From assembly GCF_036010665.1 (NCBI RefSeq), contig NZ_CP108581.1:5513501-5577500 (forward strand): a stretch of 64,000 nt of DNA, in the 5' to 3' direction. The position numbers and the translations under genes are program-made. This document shows, one piece after another, positions 17,707 through 25,828 of the stretch. This DNA comes from Microbispora sp. NBC_01189. Lineage in GTDB: Bacteria > Actinomycetota > Actinomycetes > Streptosporangiales > Streptosporangiaceae. The notes beneath the pieces were generated by a model. The model worked only from the letters and a program-made list of their open reading frames with translations. It was not told where the DNA came from and did not search any database. The stretch's first letter is position 1. Every line of letters begins with the position of its first letter.

Positions 17707-18465
17707 GTGGTGCGTATGCGCCAAGAGGAAATCTGGGATGCCGAGGCAGCCGGACAATATGACACGCCGGGCCGGGGGATGTTCTCGCCCGAGGTTCTGA
17801 GGCCGACGGTGGACCGTCTCGCCGAACTCGCGGGGGACGGACGGGCCCTTGAGTTCGCGATCGGAACCGGGCGCGTGGCCGTCCCGCTCGCCGAGCGGGG
17901 AGTGCCCGTCACCGGCATCGAACTGTCAGTTCCGATGATCCAGCAACTGCGTACGAAGGTCGACGAGGCGGCCGTTCCGGTGATCGTCGGTGACATGGCG
18001 ACGGCCGTCGCGCCGGGGGAGTACGCGCTCGTCTACCTCGTCTACAACACCATCTCGAACCTGCTCACGCAGGCCGAGCAGGTCGCGTGTTTCCGTAACG
18101 CCGCCCGTCACCTCGTTCCCGGCGGCCGGTTCGTGGTCGAGCTTTGGGTGCCCGAGCTGCGCGCCCTCCCACCGGGGCGAGAGGCCGTGGTGTGGCACTC
18201 GGAGCCCGGCTACATCGGCCTGGACACCTATGACCCGCTGCGCCAGCACATCGTGTCGCACCATTTCACGTTCGACGAGAGCAGGCAGGCCACCCTGTTC
18301 CGCAGCCCCCACCGCTACATCTGGCCCTCCGAGCTCGACCTCATGGGCCAGTTGGCCGGCTTCGAGCTGGAGTCCAGGCACGCGGACTGGGCCGGCGCCG
18401 AGTTCACCGCGGAGTCGCCCTCCCACGTCTCCGTCTACCGCCTCCCGCCGAACCGGACGGCGTGA
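17707..18465 (+). CDS. class I SAM-dependent methyltransferase
   Basis: 252 aa. SAM-binding motif I is ALEFAIGTGRVAVPLAERG, followed by the acidic end of strand 2 in VTGIELS and motif III-like VPGGRFVVELW. The substrate is unknown. AGGA at 17698-17701 supports the GTG at 17707 or 17710. The last 62 bases overlap the end of the convergent VanZ-like gene, so the two reading frames share DNA on opposite strands. Confidence 0.85.
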   Translation: MVRMRQEEIWDAEAAGQYDTPGRGMFSPEVLRPTVDRLAELAGDGRALEFAIGTGRVAVPLAERGVPVTGIELSVPMIQQLRTKVDEAAVPVIVGDMATAVAPGEYALVYLVYNTISNLLTQAEQVACFRNAARHLVPGGRFVVELWVPELRALPPGREAVVWHSEPGYIGLDTYDPLRQHIVSHHFTFDESRQATLFRSPHRYIWPSELDLMGQLAGFELESRHADWAGAEFTAESPSHVSVYRLPPNRTA

Positions 18466-19024
18466 CCGCGCTCTCGTCCGCTGTGCGCTTCGGCATCCAC
18501 CATCTGCGGGTGGCGAGGGCCGCGAGCACGGCCCCGGCCGTGTTCAGGATGACGTCGTCCACGGAGCTCACTCGCCCGAGCCGCAGGACGTACTGGAGGA
18601 TCTCGACGGTGAGGGAGGCGGTGGCCGCGACGGCGGCGACCGCGGTGAGCGAGGCGAAGCGCGCCGAGCGGACGGGGAGCGTCGCACCGAGTGCCGCGAA
18701 CACCAGGAGATTGCCCACGATCTGTACGAACGCCGCTCCCGGCGACATCCGCGTGATCTGATCCGCCAGGTCGACGAGGGGGACCAACCGCACGCCCTGC
18801 CCCGCCCCGGGCGTGAGGATCATCCAGACCCACGGGACGGTTCCGGCGACGGCGGCGACATCGGCGACGGCCGTTCGGCGGGGGAAGGGATGCATCCTCC
18901 GGCTCCGGCGGCGCGCGAGCACGAACGCGAGGAGAGCCGCGACGGGAAAGGCCACGACAGCCGCGACGACGACATGTCCCCACGCGTTCCATGCCTGCTG
19001 CACCCGATCATGATGGCAGGCCAC
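18404..19024 (-). CDS. VanZ-like membrane protein
   Basis: 206 aa with about four helices: HVVVAAVVAFPVAALLAFVL, VAAVAGTVPWVWMILTP, AFVQIVGNLLVFAALGATL and SLTAVAAVAATASLTVEIL. The NLLVFAALG and SSVDDVILNTAGA motifs are the VanZ-family signature. VanZ proteins are linked to low-level teicoplanin resistance or anchor cell-envelope functions, but most chromosomal copies are of unknown role. The GTG at 19024 is poorly supported by a ribosome site; a second GTG seven codons later is possible. It marks the left edge of the accessory region. Confidence 0.75.
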   Translation of the reverse strand: MACHHDRVQQAWNAWGHVVVAAVVAFPVAALLAFVLARRRSRRMHPFPRRTAVADVAAVAGTVPWVWMILTPGAGQGVRLVPLVDLADQITRMSPGAAFVQIVGNLLVFAALGATLPVRSARFASLTAVAAVAATASLTVEILQYVLRLGRVSSVDDVILNTAGAVLAALATRRWWMPKRTADESAVTPSGSAGGGRRRRGRATPR

Positions 19025-19291
19025 TCCGGACGCGCGGGACGGGACGTTCGGCGATCCGCCCGTCCGCTCGCCGTAGGGTACGGGCCGGACCGCCCGGCCG
19101 GAGAGGAGCGCAACCGTACCCCTGCCGGGGTGCGGCGGCCCCTACCTCGACGAGCTGGTGACCACTACCCCCTGCTTCTACTTGAAGCAGACTCAGGCAG
19201 ATTGAGAGGTAGAGGTGGGCGGAGAATTCGCGCGTTACCGCCAGAGCACCACGGGGAACAACTCGCGTTAAACTCTGAGACAGGAATAGCC

Positions 19292-20134
19292 GTGAAGTTC
19301 ATGAAGATTTGCGTATGGATTTTGGTTGTCGCAGCAATGAGCCTCGCCTGTGGGGCGACCTCGAAGCCATCTCCTCGCTCAAGCGAGAATCTTTCACTCA
19401 CGCATCTGGAGGCTGTACTCCGCGGTGCTGTCGTAATCAGCAACCCCGGTACGCCTTTGCAGGTCAGTGACTCCAGGCTGCAGCAGGTCTCGGGCGGCTA
19501 CGAATTCAGAGTGGCCGGAGAGGAGTGGTCGGGATACTACAAGAACGGAACACCTGTCATGGGCATCGACTATCCATTGACAGTTGCCCTGGACTACAGG
19601 GAGAGTGTCAAAGATATATCGAGAATTTCCTTCAGTAGACTGGACGGGGCACTCGGATCATTCGGACGAGGCGTGGCAGACGGGAGTGATTGGATCTTAC
19701 CTCGTCTACCGGCGGGCGTTCGGGTGAGAGCAGTCCTGGAGTTTAAGAATCCGTTGGCTGAGAGAGATCTTGCTTGGGAGTACCAATCTAATCGCTTTTT
19801 TCTGTCGCGGGGATCCGGAAATGACCGGCCGATATCCTGGGGAGGAGATATCGAGTGTCCCACGCCATCTGTGCGGCGTGCCTGTGATAATCGATCCTCG
19901 ATCGACACCTTTCGGGCTTGGGTGCAGGAGTTGGCCGAGAATGACAGGCTTCTCTTGGATAAGTTCGGCATCTCCCTGGACTCTCTCCGCATCGCCGCAA
20001 AGGAGAGTCGGATTTATGGCCTCATCCAGCAAGCGTCGCCGCAGGTTCTCCGACGATTCAAGAAAGATCGGAATGTGCGATCGCTGTGGATTGTGGACAT
20101 GTGGCCATGCCGTGAGAAGGAGCCGTGTCCTTGA
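19292..20134 (+). CDS. putative lipoprotein of unknown function, lower GC
   Basis: 280 aa. The N-terminus MKICVWILVVAAMSLACGA is a signal peptide with Cys after Leu-Ala, a slightly non-canonical lipobox, so export and lipidation are likely. The mature part shows no family I recognise; it has a YEFRVAGEEWSGYYKNG segment and ends with a Cys pair (MWPCREKEPCP). The GTG at 19292 follows AGGA by six bases. Base use is clearly more AT-rich than every neighbour and rare codons are frequent, which points to horizontal transfer. It stands alone, with no operon partner. Confidence 0.6.
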   Translation: MKFMKICVWILVVAAMSLACGATSKPSPRSSENLSLTHLEAVLRGAVVISNPGTPLQVSDSRLQQVSGGYEFRVAGEEWSGYYKNGTPVMGIDYPLTVALDYRESVKDISRISFSRLDGALGSFGRGVADGSDWILPRLPAGVRVRAVLEFKNPLAERDLAWEYQSNRFFLSRGSGNDRPISWGGDIECPTPSVRRACDNRSSIDTFRAWVQELAENDRLLLDKFGISLDSLRIAAKESRIYGLIQQASPQVLRRFKKDRNVRSLWIVDMWPCREKEPCP

Positions 20135-20226
20135 TCCATCCTCGTCGTAAGCATTCATCAGGTCTCAGGTCTGGGGCGGTCAGAGCGTGATTCTGACCGT
20201 GGGATGATCTTTGGGCGTCGCAGGCT

Positions 20227-20496
20227 GGGGTGCAGCGCCCGTCGTATGACGAAATTGCCCGTGATGGTGGAGCTTCCGCTGGTCACCGTGACGGTCCTGG
20301 CTGGCACAACCGACTACCTCCGACCGCCGCGGCCGGGCAGGCGATGATCGATCGGGGACTGTGCCTGCCCCGGCGGTGGATCGCCGATGAGGTCGGCCGT
20401 CAGGCTACGCATATCCCGCCCGAGCGCGCCTTCGCCCTGCCCGACCCGGACGCCGAGATCGGCGCGGAGGGCGACCGGATCGACCAGCCGGCCTAG
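20227..20496 (+). pseudogene. IS701-like transposase relic
   Basis: A degraded fragment. The stretch AMIDRGLCLPRRW, then AD, R and IPPERAFA matches by eye the conserved 'ALIDR.LYLP..W..D..R...AGIPEE..FA' region of IS701-family transposases. GVQR encoded just upstream (about 20228-20239) matches the preceding conserved block, with the sequence between them deleted or shifted. No catalytic domain, full open frame or terminal inverted repeats remain. Confidence 0.5.
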
Positions 20497-20553
20497 GCGT
20501 CTCGAGACCGACGGCAAGGTCTCGAGACGCGGCGCAGTCGCCGATCCTCGACC
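20497..20553. repeat. Microbacteriaceae-type intergenic hairpin repeat (left)
   Basis: A perfect 13-bp inverted repeat (GCGTCTCGAGACC at 20497-20509, GGTCTCGAGACGC at 20518-20530). It runs into GGTCTCGAGACGC...CCTCGACC (20518-20553). The GGTC...GAGACGC...CTCGACC form is the intergenic repeat I recall as abundant in Microbacterium and relatives, not in Streptosporangiaceae. It probably also terminates transcription of the response-regulator gene next to it. Confidence 0.6.
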
Positions 20554-20561
20554 GCACAACG

Positions 20562-21239
20562 TCACTCGACCGGATGCTGCCCGAGTCCGCGGTCGCGGGC
20601 GCGCGCGACGAGCGCCGCACGGTCGCGCGCCTGGAGCTTGGCGAGGATGGCGGCGACGTGGTTGCGCACGGTCTTCTCGGAGAGGACGAGCCTGGCCGCG
20701 ATCTCGTGGTTGCCGAACCCCGCCGCCACGAGGCCGAGCACCTCGTGCTCGCGATCGGTGAGCTCTGGGAAGACCTTGCCCGCGGCGGTGAGCGGCCGTG
20801 TCGCGTATGCGGCGATCCGGAGGCCGACCTCTCCGCCGAATACGGTGCCGCCAGCGGCGACCACGAGGACGGCGCGGGTGATCTCCTCGCGCTCCGCGCC
20901 CTTGAGCAGGTAGCCGCGGGCGCCGGCGCGGACCGCGGCGAGCAGCCGCTCGTCGTCGGCGTGCATCGTCAGCACGAGCACCCCGAGGTCGGGGAAGCGG
21001 GCGGTCAGCATGGCGAGGGCACTGAGCCCGTCGACCCCGGGCATCTCAAGGTCGGTGAGCGCGACCTCGGGCGACAGTTCCTCCACGAGACGGACCAGCT
21101 CCGCGCCGTCAGCGGCCTCGCCGACGACTTCGACGTCGGGTGAGGAGGTCAGCGCCGCGCGCAGGCCGAAGCGGAACATCGGGTGGTCGTCGGCGACGAC
21201 CAGACGCACGGGGGCGGATGCATCGACCGACGCGCTCAT
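20562..21239 (-). CDS. NarL/FixJ-family response regulator
   Basis: 225 aa. Receiver domain (VRLVVADDHPMFRFGLRAAL, phospho-acceptor Asp in ALTDLEMPGVDG, Lys in YLLKGAE) followed by a full LuxR HTH (LTDREHEVLGLVAAGFGNHEIA, split by SEKTVRNHVAAILAKL). A DNA-binding output for the kinase encoded just upstream, whose stop overlaps this start in ATGA, so the two are translationally coupled. The pair lies between Microbacteriaceae-type repeats and is probably imported. Confidence 0.92.
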   Translation of the reverse strand: MSASVDASAPVRLVVADDHPMFRFGLRAALTSSPDVEVVGEAADGAELVRLVEELSPEVALTDLEMPGVDGLSALAMLTARFPDLGVLVLTMHADDERLLAAVRAGARGYLLKGAEREEITRAVLVVAAGGTVFGGEVGLRIAAYATRPLTAAGKVFPELTDREHEVLGLVAAGFGNHEIAARLVLSEKTVRNHVAAILAKLQARDRAALVARARDRGLGQHPVE

Positions 21240-23011
21240 GGGATCGGCACCGCCGTCGGCACCCTCAGCGTCACCGTGGTGCCCGCGTCCGACGAACTGA
21301 TCGCGACCTCGCCGCCGAGCTCGCGGGCGCGTGCCCGCATCGAGGCCAGGCCGATCCCGCCGCGCAGCGGCCGGGACGGGTCGAATCCTGCGCCGTCGTC
21401 GCGCACGTCGATAACGAGGTTGTCGCCCTCGTCGCCTCGCACGCACACGTCGAGTTGCGTGGCGCCGGCGTGGCGGACGGCGTTGGTCACCGCCTCGGCC
21501 ACGACCCGGTAGGCCGTCTGCTCCACCCTCGGCGGCAGCGCGGGCAGCGGACCGACCTCCACGCTGACCGGCAGGGTCGCGGCCACCGAGACGACCCCGC
21601 GCCGGATCGCCTCGGCGAAGCCGCGCTCCTCGAGCGCCACCGGCTGCAGGTCGTCGAGGATGCGACGCACCTCCGACACGGTCCCGGCCACCTCGGCTCG
21701 GAGCACCCCGGTGATCTGCAGCGCGGTCGTCGCACTGGGCGCCCGGATCGCGTCCTCCAGTCCGGCGAGCCCCAGTCCCATCCCCGTCAGGGCGGGCCCG
21801 AGCCCGTCGTGCAGCTCGTGGCGGAGCCGTTCGCGCTCCCGCGTGCGGGCGTCCATCGCGGCATCCCGCTGCGCTTCCAGCTGTTCGGCCAGGCCCCGCG
21901 CGTGGAGCACGGCGGCCACCTGCGCGGCCAGCGCGGCGAGCATCCGTTCCTCGCGCCGTGCGAACCCCTCCTCCGGCCATCTCGGCGCGACCTCGAGCAC
22001 GCCGAGCGGCATGTCGCCGACCGCCAGGGTGGCGCTGAACGCCGTGGCGGGAAGCTCGGCGTCGGGCTGCAGGTCGCCGCTGCACGCGATCACCGATCGG
22101 GAGGCGTCGCGGATCCGGGCGCCGGGGGCGTCGACCGACCGCCGCACGGCGGCGAGTACCGCGGTGAGCAGTTCACCGTCGGTGTCGGCCGGCGCGCCGA
22201 CGTGCGTGCCGATCTCGGCTACGATCCGCACCGGATCCGCCCGTGGTGAAGCGTCGATGCCCAGCAGGCGATAGCGCAGCACCGCGATCGCGATCGCCGC
22301 CGGCAGCAGGTACAGGCTCGTGACCTGGGCGATCTGGGCGACCAGGCTGTCGCCGAGCAAGTTCACCACGATGATGAGGATGACGCTGCCGAGCAGCCAC
22401 GCGAGCTGCTGGCGTCGCGGCGCGGCCGACCTGGCCAACCTGACGATCGCGAGCACCCAGATCGTCGCCGCACCGGCCAGGTACACGACGAAAGGCACCG
22501 CGCCGAGCGGGCCGTCCGACGGCTGCCCCGCGAGCCAGTGCAGCTGGATGAGCACCGCGCCGAGGGCGACGACGCCCACCGGCCACCACCAGGTACGTCC
22601 GGGCGGGCGCCCGGTGGGGAAGAACGCGGGCAGCGTGCCCAGCATCGCCATGATGCTCCATCCGCCGACCAGGGTGAGGACCAGCCCGGGAGCGCGTGCC
22701 ATCCAGTCGCCCGCGGCCGCTGCGGGGCCGAGCCATCCAGCCGCGGCGAACGCCTCCTCGGTCAGCGAGAGCTGGGTCACAGTCCCTACGACGAGGAGGA
22801 GCCAGCCGATCGCGTTGGCGGGGCGGAGCCAGGCGAGGAGCGCACCGGCGACGGACCATCCGACACCGGCCAGCGTGCCGGCCAGCGCGAGCGTGAGGGG
22901 GAGCCGTGCGCCGTAGGCGGACGCGGCGAACCCCTCGGCCGCCGCGCCCGCCAGGCCGGCCACGCCGACGAGCACGGCGACTGCACCGACGGCGGCTCTC
23001 GGGACCCACAT
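21236..23011 (-). CDS. membrane sensor histidine kinase, HisKA_3 type
   Basis: 591 aa. Roughly eight N-terminal helices (for example LPLTLALAGTLAGVGWSVAG, LGSVILIIVVNLLGDSLV), a GAF-like stretch (IACSGDLQPDAELPATAF), a coiled linker, then RHELHDGLGPALTGMG with the phospho-accepting His, and a HATPase_c domain (AYRVVAEAVTNAVRHAG, VRDDGAGF, GGIGLASMRARA). It signals to the response regulator that overlaps its stop by four bases. The ATG at 23011 starts directly at the first helix. Its overall layout recalls the kinases at 3.8-8.0 kb, but the sequence is clearly different. Confidence 0.9.
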   Translation of the reverse strand: MWVPRAAVGAVAVLVGVAGLAGAAAEGFAASAYGARLPLTLALAGTLAGVGWSVAGALLAWLRPANAIGWLLLVVGTVTQLSLTEEAFAAAGWLGPAAAAGDWMARAPGLVLTLVGGWSIMAMLGTLPAFFPTGRPPGRTWWWPVGVVALGAVLIQLHWLAGQPSDGPLGAVPFVVYLAGAATIWVLAIVRLARSAAPRRQQLAWLLGSVILIIVVNLLGDSLVAQIAQVTSLYLLPAAIAIAVLRYRLLGIDASPRADPVRIVAEIGTHVGAPADTDGELLTAVLAAVRRSVDAPGARIRDASRSVIACSGDLQPDAELPATAFSATLAVGDMPLGVLEVAPRWPEEGFARREERMLAALAAQVAAVLHARGLAEQLEAQRDAAMDARTRERERLRHELHDGLGPALTGMGLGLAGLEDAIRAPSATTALQITGVLRAEVAGTVSEVRRILDDLQPVALEERGFAEAIRRGVVSVAATLPVSVEVGPLPALPPRVEQTAYRVVAEAVTNAVRHAGATQLDVCVRGDEGDNLVIDVRDDGAGFDPSRPLRGGIGLASMRARARELGGEVAISSSDAGTTVTLRVPTAVPIP

Positions 23012-23180
23012 GGGATCAGTCTGGAGCCCGCGCGCCCGGGACGCCACGGGCCAGTGTCCCGTTCGGCCGGGCACATCGCCCGAGTCGACGGGTTCCCTCG
23101 CCCTGTCCCGGGGCGCCCCCGCGCCGCGACGCTGGTCGAGCACGACCCAGTCCAGCAGTTCATGATCCGAAGGAGATCCC

Positions 23181-23936
23181 GTGTCCCTGTCCGCCGAAGC
23201 GTTTCCGTCCGCGCCCGCGTCACCCACGCGAGTCCGTCGCCACATCGCGTTCCGCATCATCGTCGCCGCGATCGCGCTGCTGCTCATCGTCGGATTCGGC
23301 GTGTGGCTGTCGATCCTCACGCCGTGGGTGAGCTTCGCCGACACCACAGACCACGGCTGGACCCGCACGCCGGAACTGCACCGGACGGCCGACACCGCGA
23401 GCGCCGCGGCCATGGGCGCAGTCGGCGCCGCGGGCATCGTCCTCGCCGTACTGCCGCGCCGGCGGTCGGCGCTCACCGCCTGGTTCGTCGCGATGGTCGC
23501 GGCGATGGGCATCACCAGCCTGGTCTCGTCGGTCATCCAGGGTCACGATCTCGTCGGCGCCACGATCTTCGCGCTCGGATGGCTCGCGCTGCTCGTCGTG
23601 CCGACCGTGCTCCTCGCGCCCGACCGCCGCAGCCTGCCCGCAGGCGGTGTCGCGTCGGAGGACCGACCGCGCGGGCCGCTCCTCGCGGCGCTCTGGGGGC
23701 TCGTCGTCGCGGGAGCCCTCATCGCGGTCGGCGCGATCGTCTGGCGGCTCGCCGGCGGCATCACCGAGAACCCGCGCGAGGACGACGTCATCGGCTTCGT
23801 GCTGCTCGGCCTCGCGTTCGCGCTCGGCGGGGCGCAGTGCCTCCGCGCCCGCGAGAGCTGGCGCACGCTCGCGATCATCCTGGCCGCCGTGACGGCGTAC
23901 ACCGTCGTGGCAGGGGTGTCGCTCGCGCTCGGCTGA
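23181..23936 (+). CDS. five-helix membrane protein of unknown function
   Basis: 251 aa. The GTG at 23181 has a strong AAGGAG seven bases upstream. Helices include IIVAAIALLLIVGFGVWLS, AVGAAGIVLAVLP, FVAMVAAMGITSLVSSV, LALLVVPTVLLA, LLAALWGLVVAGALIAVGAIV and IGFVLLGLAFALGGAQ. There is no family motif. It is divergent from the kinase gene, with 170 bp between starts, and lies inside the repeat-bounded segment, so it likely arrived with the two-component pair and may be its target or partner; this is inference. Confidence 0.7.
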   Translation: MSLSAEAFPSAPASPTRVRRHIAFRIIVAAIALLLIVGFGVWLSILTPWVSFADTTDHGWTRTPELHRTADTASAAAMGAVGAAGIVLAVLPRRRSALTAWFVAMVAAMGITSLVSSVIQGHDLVGATIFALGWLALLVVPTVLLAPDRRSLPAGGVASEDRPRGPLLAALWGLVVAGALIAVGAIVWRLAGGITENPREDDVIGFVLLGLAFALGGAQCLRARESWRTLAIILAAVTAYTVVAGVSLALG

Positions 23937-23947
23937 CGTGCTGCTTG

Positions 23948-23980
23948 GGTCGAGTAGCGCCGCAGGCGCGTATCGAAACC
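23948..23980. repeat. Microbacteriaceae-type intergenic hairpin repeat (right)
   Basis: The 33-bp element GGTCGAGTAGCGCC...GTATCGAAACC, with GCGCC/GGCGC pairing inside, begins 12 bp after the membrane-protein stop. The reverse complement, GGTTTCGATACGCGCC...CTACTCGACC, is the form I remember throughout Microbacteriaceae genomes. It mirrors the left repeat and marks the right side of the transferred segment. Confidence 0.6.
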
Positions 23981-24013
23981 GACGGCTGGGTCCGACGAAC
24001 CCGCCCGCGTGCT

Positions 24014-24133
24014 GCGCTGGGGCACCCGGATCGACACCAGGCCGATCACCATGAACGGACGCTGCGGACCTACACACACTTCATGCCGTCGGTGGAGGAG
24101 CGCATGCGGAAGGCCATCGGCCGGCACCTGATG
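24014..24133 (+). pseudogene. tyrosine recombinase (integrase) C-terminal relic
   Basis: One frame reads TLRTYTHFMPSVEERMRKAI, matching the C-terminal 'T...TY.HLMP..E.R.RKAI' end of actinobacterial phage/ICE integrases, including the catalytic Tyr in RTYTH. Everything upstream of GHPDRHQ is unrelated, so only about 40 codons remain. It runs into a strong hairpin and the glnA 3' end. No attachment-site duplication or tRNA gene is visible. Confidence 0.55.
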
Positions 24134-24153
24134 CGGCGCCGGCCGATGGCCTT
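24110..24153. terminator. terminator hairpin downstream of glnA
   Basis: A perfect 16-bp inverted repeat (24110-24125 with 24138-24153, arm AAGGCCATCGGCCGGC) with a 12-nt loop, followed by T residues on the + strand and also by a short T-run on the minus strand. It lies 78 bp past the glnA stop and overlaps the integrase relic. Confidence 0.75.
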
Positions 24154-24231
24154 TCTGCGGACGCGAAGTGCGCCGCTCGTGACCCTGGTGGAGGCAGGAG
24201 ACCTGCCCGCCCGGGTCGGCGGCTCAGCGGA

Positions 24232-25656
24232 TCACACGTCGTAGTAGAGCTCGAACTCGTGCGGGTGCGGGCGGAGGCGGATCGGGTCGACCTCGTTCTC
24301 GCGCTTGTAGGAGATCCAGGTCTCGATGAGGTCCGGCGTGAACACGCCGCCCTCCAGCAGGTAGTCGTGGTCGGCCTCGAGCGCGTCGAGGACCTTCTCC
24401 AGCGAGCCCGGCACCTGCGGGATGTTGCGGGCCTCCTCGGGCGGAAGCTCGTACAGGTCCTTGTCGACCGGCTCCGGCGGCTCGATCTTGTTGCGGATGC
24501 CGTCGATGCCGGCCATCAGCATGGCGGCGAAGGCGAAGTACGGGTTGCAGGACGGGTCCGGCACGCGGAACTCGATGCGCTTGGCCTTCGGGTTCGACCC
24601 GGTGATCGGGATGCGGACGCAGGCCGAGCGGTTGCGCTGGGAGTAGACCAGGTTGACCGGGGCCTCGTAGCCGGGCACCAGGCGGTGGTAGGAGTTCACC
24701 GTCGGGTTGGTGAAGGCCAGCAGCGACGGGGCGTGCCTGAGCAGGCCGCCGATGTAGTAGCGCGCGGTGTCCGACAGACCGGCGTAGCCGACCTCGTCGT
24801 AGAACAGCGGCTCGCCGTCCTTCCACAGCGACTGGTGGCAGTGCATGCCGGAGCCGTTGTCACCGAAGATCGGCTTGGGCATGAACGTGACCGTGCGGCC
24901 CGCCTGGATGGCCGTGCTCTTGATGATGTACTTGTACAGCATCAGCTTGTCGGCCGTCTGGAGCAGCGTCCCGAACCGGAAGTCGATCTCGGCCTGGCCG
25001 GCGGTGCCCACCTCGTGGTGCTGCATCTCGGTCTCGATGCCGGCCTCGATGAGGTTGCGGACCATCTCCGAGCGCAGGTCGGTGAAGTGGTCCATCGGCG
25101 GGACCGGGAAGTAGCCGCCCTTGTAGCGGGGCTTGTAACCCAGGTTGCCGCCCTCGGAGGCCTTGCCGGTGTTCCAGGCGCCCTCGATGGAGTCGATGTA
25201 GTAGTAGCCGGCGTTCTGGCGCGTCTCGAAGCGGACGTCGTCGAAGATGTAGAACTCGGCCTCGGGGCCGAAGTAGACGGTGTCCGCGATGCCCGTGCCC
25301 TTGAGGTACTCCTCGGCCTTGCGCGCGACGTTGCGCGGGTCACGGCTGTAGGCCTCGCCGGTCAGCGGGTCGTGCACGAAGAAGTTGATGTTCAGCGTCT
25401 TGTGCTGACGGAACGGGTCGATCACCGCCGTCGTCGGGTCGGGCAGCAGCAGCATGTCCGACTCGTGGATGGCCTGGAAACCACGGATCGACGATCCGTC
25501 GAACATCAGGCCGTCGGTGAAGACATTGGAACCGAAGTTCTCGGACGGGAAGGTGAAGTGGTGCGTCGTCCCCGGCAGGTCCGTGAACCTGACGTCAACG
25601 AACTGCACACCCTCGTCCCGAATGTAATTGAGGACGTCATCGGCGGAGTTGAACAC
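24232..25656 (-). CDS. glnA: glutamine synthetase, type I
   Basis: Makes glutamine from glutamate, ammonia and ATP; the main nitrogen entry enzyme. 474 aa, dodecameric GSI type. Motifs: [14 protein letters not shown] near the N-terminus, [12 protein letters not shown], the metal-site [22 protein letters not shown]-site NRSACVRIP, and the adenylylation loop [11 protein letters not shown] with Tyr402, the GlnE target. The GTG at 25656 is chosen because GGGAGG lies seven bases upstream and [12 protein letters not shown] fits the family start; an ATG at 25677 is less likely. A GlnR operator and a TATTTT -10-like box (25694-25699) precede it. Confidence 0.96.
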   Translation of the reverse strand: MFNSADDVLNYIRDEGVQFVDVRFTDLPGTTHHFTFPSENFGSNVFTDGLMFDGSSIRGFQAIHESDMLLLPDPTTAVIDPFRQHKTLNINFFVHDPLTGEAYSRDPRNVARKAEEYLKGTGIADTVYFGPEAEFYIFDDVRFETRQNAGYYYIDSIEGAWNTGKASEGGNLGYKPRYKGGYFPVPPMDHFTDLRSEMVRNLIEAGIETEMQHHEVGTAGQAEIDFRFGTLLQTADKLMLYKYIIKSTAIQAGRTVTFMPKPIFGDNGSGMHCHQSLWKDGEPLFYDEVGYAGLSDTARYYIGGLLRHAPSLLAFTNPTVNSYHRLVPGYEAPVNLVYSQRNRSACVRIPITGSNPKAKRIEFRVPDPSCNPYFAFAAMLMAGIDGIRNKIEPPEPVDKDLYELPPEEARNIPQVPGSLEKVLDALEADHDYLLEGGVFTPDLIETWISYKRENEVDPIRLRPHPHEFELYYDV

Positions 25657-25709
25657 TCTCGAACCTCCCAGGGGCATGGGCTAGCGCAACCCGAAAATAG
25701 GCCGATGCC

Positions 25710-25747
25710 GTTTCCGCCCCATGTCTCGATTGTTTCGCGCGTGTTAA
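25710..25747 (-). promoter_or_regulatory. GlnR operator of glnA
   Basis: Read on the minus strand: TTAAC-n6-GAAAC-n6-GACAT-n6-GAAAC, the four-box GlnR pattern (gTnAC-n6-GaAAC-n6-GtnAC-n6-GaAAC) with exact spacing and two perfect GAAAC boxes. It is centred about 70 bp upstream of the glnA start and just above the TATTTT element, a usual place for GlnR control in nitrogen limitation. Confidence 0.75.
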
Positions 25748-25828
25748 GGGAAAGCGCTACCCGGGCGGCCGCCGTGTGAACACCGGCCTCGCTCGTCCCC
25801 AGTCTCTATCGTACGACCTTCTCGCAGG

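Noticed and set aside
19025..19291. Short frame near 19140-19200 reading CGGPYLDELVTTT
   Set aside because: Too short, without a start, ribosome site or recognisable family. It may be a gene remnant but cannot be supported.
24014..24231. tRNA gene as the integration site of the island
   Set aside because: No cloverleaf or TTC-containing T-arm could be built near either island edge.
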